A DNA stretch of 17,675 nt from Solobacterium sp. UBA3691 (GTDB taxonomy: Bacteria; Bacillota_I; Bacilli_A; Erysipelotrichales; Erysipelotrichaceae), in NCBI GenBank assembly GCA_002372175.1, contig DFIS01000039.1, positions 1 to 17,675 on the forward strand, in the 5' to 3' direction. This document shows, piece by piece, positions 14,417-17,675 of the stretch. Numbering within the stretch: position 1 is the stretch's first letter; each line of letters starts with the position of its first letter. The notes beneath the pieces are model-generated. The model worked only from the letters and a program-made list of their open reading frames with translations. It was not told the DNA's origin and did not search any database. Made by a program: the position numbers and the translations under genes.

Positions 14417-14896
14417 ATGAGTAATATGCTGGATATCTGGGATGACAGACCGTATTCGTTCAGGAATTATATCGGAAGACCTGCCGGTGATGAGGATATC
14501 GCTGTGGCAGAGAAGGAACTGGGGTATAAGCTGCCGGAATCCTATAAACAGCTGATCAAGGTACATAACGGCGGTGTTCTGAAGAAAAACACCGTGACGG
14601 TCGATGATACTGATTACTATGCGGAAGGACTGTACGGAATCGATCCCGAAGCAAAGCATTCATTGTTAAGCAGGCAGTTCGGAAACAGATTCTGGATCGA
14701 GGAATGGGAGTATCCTGAGATCGGTATCGTGATCGCCGATACACCTTCGGCAGGGCATGACATGTTCTTCCTGGATTACCGGAAATGCGGACCGGCAGGG
14801 GAACCGGCGGTCGTACTGATCGATCAGGAGTTTGATTATGCAATACTGCCGGTTGCGGACAGCTTTGAAGAATTTCTGCATATGCTGCATGAATAG
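14417..14896 (+). CDS. SMI1/KNR4 (SUKH-1) family protein, probable immunity protein
   Basis: 159 residues, a textbook SUKH-1 layout. The helix DEDIAVAEKELGYKLPESYK (25-44) and QLIKVHNGGVL (45-55) form the family's first conserved block. LYGIDP and a variable loop follow, then WEYPEIGIVIADTPSAGHDM (97-116) with FFLDYRKCGPAGEPAVVLID (117-136), and the C-terminal helix VADSFEEFLHML. It differs strongly from the other SMI1/KNR4 protein in this window (8669) in length and sequence, so the two are not recent duplicates and probably answer different toxins. AGGAGG at 14406-14411 is an ideal ribosome site. Confidence 0.9.
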   Translation: MSNMLDIWDDRPYSFRNYIGRPAGDEDIAVAEKELGYKLPESYKQLIKVHNGGVLKKNTVTVDDTDYYAEGLYGIDPEAKHSLLSRQFGNRFWIEEWEYPEIGIVIADTPSAGHDMFFLDYRKCGPAGEPAVVLIDQEFDYAILPVADSFEEFLHMLHE

Positions 14897-14949
14897 ATCA
14901 CAGCTGTGATGAAACTGCCGCGTGCCGACGGAAACAGATCAGGTAATCT

Positions 14950-15348
14950 ATGTATTGGAATCAATACAGGCTTACGCAAAAGGTTAAGAGCGGACGCAAA
15001 AGCGGAAAAATGCCGCTCATGCTGAAGTTATACACCCGGGCTGATGATGAAAATATGCTGAAAATGTTTGAAGCCATGCCGGATAATATAACGCTTAAGA
15101 CACTGCAGAACTGTACGGATGAAGCACTCAGGCTCTATGAAGTGATAGATAAATTTGAACCTGATCCGAATGCAAAGGTCAGTATCTGGCACGGCGCAAA
15201 AGAACCGAATATGAAGAAGGCTTTGGAAAAACTGAGAAGAGCATTCCCGGCGGCAGAGGATCATTCCTTTGAAGGAATGGGGCACGGAGATATCATCGCT
15301 CATCCGGATATTATGGCTGCGGAAATCAGGAAGTTCATGGAAAGATAA
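14950..15348 (+). pseudogene. Alpha/beta-hydrolase C-terminal fragment lacking the nucleophile half
   Basis: 132 codons. The end is a typical hydrolase C-terminus: strand AKVSIWHGAKEPNMKKALEK (55-74), helix LRRAFPAAED, then HSFEGMGHGDIIAHPDIMAA with a GHG motif carrying the expected catalytic His, and the last helix AAEIRKFMER. The N-terminal ~55 residues look like lid helices (MLKLYTRADDENMLKMFEAM). The oxyanion loop, the GxSxG nucleophile elbow and strands 1-5 are absent; an in-frame TAA lies at 14944-14946, and the SMI1/KNR4 gene ends at 14896. No good Shine-Dalgarno precedes the ATG. It is therefore most likely a 5'-truncated gene left by a deletion that fused it to the array. It is not a fragment of the intact hydrolase at 7806, whose C-terminus differs. 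Confidence 0.65.
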
Positions 15349-15369
15349 ATTACGGTTTGCGGAGGTGTT

Positions 15370-15684
15370 ATGAGCAATATCATACGATTGAGTGAAGCAT
15401 CATCAAATGACGGATGGATCGTGATGTCCAATCAGGGAACGGATTGTTTTCTTGATCTTTTGATCACGGCAGCAGACACTTTTGAAAAGACAGAGACACA
15501 GGAGAAACTGATATCTTTTTTGAAGGACCGGAAGGATATCAATGAGATATCACCGGGATCAGCCGGTTTTGATCTGGATGATCTGCCCTGGCAGAAGAAG
15601 ACTTTACAGGAAGATACCGCGTTTCTTATCGGTGTGACGGCAGAAGCACAAAGTGAAAGAAACGCTGAGAAGCTGCCATATTAA
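15370..15684 (+). pseudogene. Interrupted gene of unknown function, 5' part
   Basis: GGAGGT at 15361-15366 and ATG 15370 give a proper start. The 104-codon frame (SNIIRLSEASSNDGWIVMSN, then LLITAADTFEKTETQEKLIS and GFDLDDLPWQKKTLQEDTAF) stops at TAA 15682-15684 after AEKLPY. The same frame then continues without another stop through GTA-AAC-ATG into the 142-codon 3' part. The joined reading, AEKLPY-[stop]-VN-MEIVLPWLERF, looks continuous, so one base change (for example GAA to TAA) in a ~249-residue gene would explain both. I do not recognise the family; the intact form would be a mixed alpha/beta cytosolic protein. The alternative is two separate genes. Confidence 0.6.
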
Positions 15685-15690
15685 GTAAAC

Positions 15691-16119
15691 ATGGAGATCG
15701 TATTACCCTGGCTGGAACGATTCGCGTCACTGCTCAGGCGCATGACGAAGACAAACATGATAAGTGAAAGAGTTCAGGATTATATCAATGAACATGCCTT
15801 CTGCTCGGAGTATCTTTTCAAGGATTGGGCGTCTTTTCTCGATCTTCTTTATGCCGAAGGCGGACGCATTTCTTCGATCCTCTGGTGGGATCACTGCACA
15901 AGAAAACAGCTGAAGGAATCAGTGGGCAGCGGCGGATACACAGATCCTGATAACAATGAGTTTGTCTATGCCGAGACCCAGCTGTACAGGGAAGGTCTCG
16001 AAACGTACACTCTTGATGAGATCAAGGCGTATATCGATCGTGAAAGAAAAACAGATCTCCGGTATGGGAGTAAATACAGGAGCCACGATCTGGTGCCTTC
16101 TTTCCATCTGACAGACTGA
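15691..16119 (+). pseudogene. Interrupted gene of unknown function, 3' part
   Basis: 142 codons in the same frame as the preceding 315-base part and only six bases after its TAA. No Shine-Dalgarno precedes ATG 15691 (CCATATTAAGTAAAC), which argues against it being an independent gene unless the ribosome re-initiates after the stop. The product is helical at first (LPWLERFASLLRRMTKTNMI, YINEHAFCSEYLFKDWASFL), then has a conserved-looking block SSILWWDHCTRKQLKESVGS with GGYTDPDNNEFVYAE, and ends in KYRSHDLVPSFHL. The good conservation of codon structure after the stop suggests the lesion is recent or that translation continues at some level. Confidence 0.6.
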
Positions 16120-16145
16120 CAATTCCCGTTTGAGAGGTCTGCTGA

Positions 16146-16775
16146 ATGACTGAAAAAGAGCTTTACAGAGAACTTGGAACACTGACAAAAGAGAAGAACA
16201 GATGGCAGGAGAGTATTCCGTATGTATTCTCTCTGCTGAAGGATGGATCCGTAAAGATACAGGCTAAGGCACTGTGGCTGCTGGGGGAAATGGGTCTTGT
16301 CTATCCGCAGTCAATGCAGGATGCAGTCCGGGACATCGCTGTCTTCCTTGACAGCCCGGAGCCGATCTTGCGTGAACGGGCTTTGAACGCTCTCGGCAGG
16401 ATCGGACGGGGCAGTTATGCCGTGATCGAACCATACTGGATGGATCTGTTCCGCTTTGCCTGTGATGAGGTGCCGAAGGTAAGACTGAGCTTTATCTGGG
16501 CATCAGAGAATATTGCCGTGAACACACCTGATATTTATCAGGATCACATGCCGGTATTTGCCAGACTCCTGTATGATACTGATGATAAGGTAAGAATGGA
16601 AGCACCGGAGATCTTCCGGGTTCTGGGTAAACAGAGACCGGCATTCGTTATGCCTTATGTAGAGCAGCTGAGGCAGATATCGGAAAGTGATGAGAACCGG
16701 GTTGTAAGGATCCACTGTCTGGGGGCTGTCAGGGCGGCAGTGAAGCAATCAACAGAATCGGAGGAGAGCACATGA
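16146..16775 (+). CDS. HEAT-repeat protein
   Basis: 209 residues, all helical. Repeating pairs of helices with the HEAT/PBS-lyase pattern are visible: SLLKDGSVKIQAKALWLLGEMG (29-50), FLDSPEPILRERALNALGRIG (67-87), FACDEVPKVRLSFIWASENI (104-123), LLYDTDDKVRMEAPEIFRVLG (141-161) and ISESDENRVVRIHCLGAVRAA (178-198). Each has the D-x-x-x-h-R-x-x-A core. HEAT repeats make curved surfaces for protein binding; the partner is unknown. AGAGG (16134-16138) is the ribosome site. The stop TGA overlaps the rdgB start by four bases (ATGA), so the two are translationally coupled. Confidence 0.85.
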   Translation: MTEKELYRELGTLTKEKNRWQESIPYVFSLLKDGSVKIQAKALWLLGEMGLVYPQSMQDAVRDIAVFLDSPEPILRERALNALGRIGRGSYAVIEPYWMDLFRFACDEVPKVRLSFIWASENIAVNTPDIYQDHMPVFARLLYDTDDKVRMEAPEIFRVLGKQRPAFVMPYVEQLRQISESDENRVVRIHCLGAVRAAVKQSTESEEST

Positions 16776-17365
16776 AATTGATCATTGCGAGCAATAACCA
16801 GGGCAAGATCCGGGAATACAAAGACATTTTCGAGCCGTTTGGTTTTCAGGTGAGCTCTCAAGGTGAGGAAAACATCGATCTTGAGGTGGAGGAGACCGGA
16901 AGTACCTTTGAGCAGAATGCCGAGCTGAAGGCAAGGGCGATCTGCGACAGAGCGCATTGCTGTGTTATTGCGGATGACAGCGGTCTGGAAGTAGAAGCGT
17001 TAAACGGAGAGCCGGGACTCTATTCTGCACGGTATAAAGGCCTGAAGACCGAACATGAACGCAGAATGGCTGTTCTGAAAGGGCTTGAAGGGCAGAAGAA
17101 CCGCAATGCACGTTTTGTGACCTGTATATGTTTTATTGATGAATCAGGTGATTCGCATCTATTTACCGGCGTCTGGAACGGTGTCATATCCGCAGAAGAA
17201 GAAGGTACAAATGGTTTTGGCTATGACCCGATCTTTATCTCGGAAGATGGTGACGGGAAAACGACAGCGAGCTTGCCGCTTTCATTTAAGGAAACCTGTT
17301 CTCACCGGGCAAAGGCGGTAAGAGGTTTGATCACCTATCTTCGATCCAGATCAATGAAGCAGTAG
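16772..17365 (+). CDS. rdgB: XTP/dITP diphosphatase (non-canonical purine NTP pyrophosphatase)
   Basis: 197 residues, the normal family length. It hydrolyses ITP, dITP and XTP to monophosphates and pyrophosphate, keeping deaminated purines out of DNA and RNA; cytosolic, metal-dependent. Motifs in order: substrate loop IASNNQGKIREYKDIF (5-20; T/SxNxxKxxE), TFEQNAELKARA (45-56), the catalytic-base segment VIADDSGLEVEALNGEPGLY (65-84; Asp68/Asp69) followed by SARYKG, GFGYDPIF (148-155; base recognition) and the C-terminal SHRAKA (177-182). The stretch usually reading 'AELSxxEKNxISHR' is here ASLPLSFKETCSHR, a divergence from the consensus. GGAGGAGA precedes the ATG, which overlaps the HEAT-repeat gene stop. 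It is the only clear core gene in the window and marks the edge of the accessory island. Confidence 0.95.
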   Translation: MKLIIASNNQGKIREYKDIFEPFGFQVSSQGEENIDLEVEETGSTFEQNAELKARAICDRAHCCVIADDSGLEVEALNGEPGLYSARYKGLKTEHERRMAVLKGLEGQKNRNARFVTCICFIDESGDSHLFTGVWNGVISAEEEGTNGFGYDPIFISEDGDGKTTASLPLSFKETCSHRAKAVRGLITYLRSRSMKQ

Positions 17366-17375
17366 TTAACAGCAG

Positions 17376-17396
17376 ACAGGACTGCAACAGTCCTGT
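17376..17396 (+). terminator. Intrinsic terminator after rdgB
   Basis: ACAGGACTG (17376-17384) and CAGTCCTGT (17388-17396) form a 9-bp stem with a CAA loop, followed by TTTCTGTTT. It lies ten bases after the rdgB stop and should end the HEAT-rdgB transcript. The T-rich tail is also the left arm of a second possible hairpin (17396-17404 with 17411-17419). Confidence 0.8.
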
Positions 17397-17521
17397 TTCT
17401 GTTTACAGAGAAACAGAAAAGTTTGGATGATCGTAACTATTCCGGAAAGAAGTGATGAATTGCCGGAAAACGCATAAAAGAGTATCCTTTTTATGAAGAT
17501 TCAAATTTTACGGAGGTAAAG

Positions 17522-17614
17522 ATGATTAAGAATAAGTATGCAGCGTTTGTCCTGTTTGTTATAACAAACCTCAGCGGGAAAACCCACGGTTTCAACCGGG
17601 CGGATGAGAGCTGA
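17522..17614 (+). CDS. 30-residue small ORF with strong ribosome site
   Basis: ACGGAGGT (17510-17517) stands just before ATG 17522, giving a 30-codon frame that ends at TGA 17612-17614. The product starts MIKNKYAAFVLFVITN (short hydrophobic helix) and ends SGKTHGFNRADES. The second half is encoded by bases that also form a palindrome and a branched fold, so the DNA or RNA structure may be what matters. It might be a leader peptide, a small membrane peptide, or the tail of a degraded gene. I do not recognise it. Confidence 0.3.
   Translation: MIKNKYAAFVLFVITNLSGKTHGFNRADES
17554..17569. repeat. Perfect 16-bp palindrome
   Basis: GTTTGTTA (17554-17561) is followed directly by its reverse complement TAACAAAC (17562-17569). 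A further GTTTGT-like copy (GTTTGTCC) lies just upstream at 17545-17552. The shape suits a dimeric repressor operator, or a recombination or replication protein site. Confidence 0.6.
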
Positions 17615-17615
17615 G
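17570..17615 (+). ncRNA. Possible structured RNA element (three-way junction)
   Basis: CTCAGC (17570-17575) pairs with GCTGAG (17610-17615), enclosing GGG-AAAA-CCC (17576-17585) and CGGT-TTCA-ACCG (17587-17598). The outline is a closed three-way junction. It matches no riboswitch consensus I can recall; the CTGAGA of TPP riboswitches is present but the rest of that motif is not. An IS200/IS605-type end hairpin is an alternative reading. Low confidence. Confidence 0.25.
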
Positions 17616-17640
17616 AAAGGGAGAATTCAATAGATGTATG

Positions 17641-17670
17641 TTGGATAAACATCTACATTTGTTGTATAAT
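17641..17670 (+). promoter_or_regulatory. Sigma-70-type promoter with overlapping inverted repeat
   Basis: TATAAT at 17665-17670 is a perfect -10. TTGGAT (17641-17646) is a partial -35 at 18-base spacing. The -35 lies between TAGATGT (17631-17637) and ACATCTA (17649-17655), a perfect 7-bp inverted repeat 11 bases apart, positioned like an operator. It would drive a gene beyond the window edge. Confidence 0.5.
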
Positions 17671-17675
17671 AAAAG

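Larger units (their letters stand above)
17366..17675 (+). other. Non-genic tail of the window
   Basis: Between the rdgB stop and the window edge there is no long gene. The stretch holds the terminator (17376-17396), a second 9-bp hairpin using its tail, two CCGGAAA copies (17442-17448 and 17463-17469) of unknown meaning, a weak promoter-like pair (TTGCCG 17460-17465, 17-base spacer, TATCCT 17483-17488), a 30-codon ORF, a 16-bp palindrome, a foldable GC-rich segment, and a good promoter at the very end. Confidence 0.6.

Noticed and set aside
9046..16131. Repeated intergenic strings: CAGACTGACAAT after the genes ending at 9058 and 16119, and AATTCCCGTTT near 13126 and 16120
   Set aside because: Only 11-12 bases long and partly made of common stop-codon contexts; too short to call a dispersed repeat or recombination site.
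17600..17655. TPP riboswitch suggested by GAGCTGAGA and GGATAA
   Set aside because: The conserved ACCCTTTGAACCTGA block and the paired P2/P4 layout are missing.
1..17675. CRISPR array, tRNA, rRNA, complete insertion sequence, toxin gene or secretion apparatus
   Set aside because: Looked for regular repeats, tRNA-like cloverleaves, transposase motifs and toxin domains; none found in the window.

Overview
The window looks like accessory chromosome from a mid-GC Gram-positive bacterium, most likely a gut Bacillota (Lachnospiraceae- or Erysipelotrichia-like). The reasons are the strong purine-rich Shine-Dalgarno sites, short co-directional gene runs, the families present (membrane-tethered zinc-ribbon proteins, a YoaP-type acetyltransferase, SMI1/KNR4 and other immunity families) and the intrinsic terminators. 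The species call is inference. Nearly everything reads on the + strand.

Region A (1-540) is the 3' end of a cysteine-rich gene of unknown function that enters from outside the window.

Region B (629-6240) is a compact four-gene operon: a one-ribbon single-pass membrane protein, a three-ribbon multi-pass membrane protein, a 1120-residue secreted or envelope protein with no recognisable enzyme domain, and a 66-residue one-ribbon protein. Its end is marked by an 18-bp hairpin. All five zinc ribbons share the spacing CxxC-x10-CxxC. It looks like one envelope-associated assembly that I cannot match to a named system.

Region C (6241-7020) is gene debris: a minus-strand Old Yellow Enzyme gene collapsed to its first ~65 and last ~15 codons, a small membrane protein, and a frame-broken lipoprotein leader.

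Region D (7024-16119) is a run of small, closely packed genes. Several belong or resemble families known as immunity proteins of polymorphic toxin systems: two SMI1/KNR4 (SUKH) proteins, an Imm32-like protein, a DUF5063-like protein and a DUF6985-like protein. Between them lie a GNAT/YoaP acetyltransferase, an alpha/beta hydrolase, a DUF3592-like membrane protein, a lipoprotein, a 7-TM protein and several unknowns. No toxin gene is present, so this resembles a toxin-less polyimmunity array. The distal end is decaying: a hydrolase lacking its nucleophile half and a gene split by one in-frame TAA.

Region E (16146-17675) holds a HEAT-repeat protein translationally coupled to a core house-cleaning enzyme, XTP/dITP diphosphatase (RdgB). 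A terminator follows, then about 310 bases with a 30-codon ORF, a perfect 16-bp palindrome, a foldable segment and a promoter aimed at whatever lies beyond the window.
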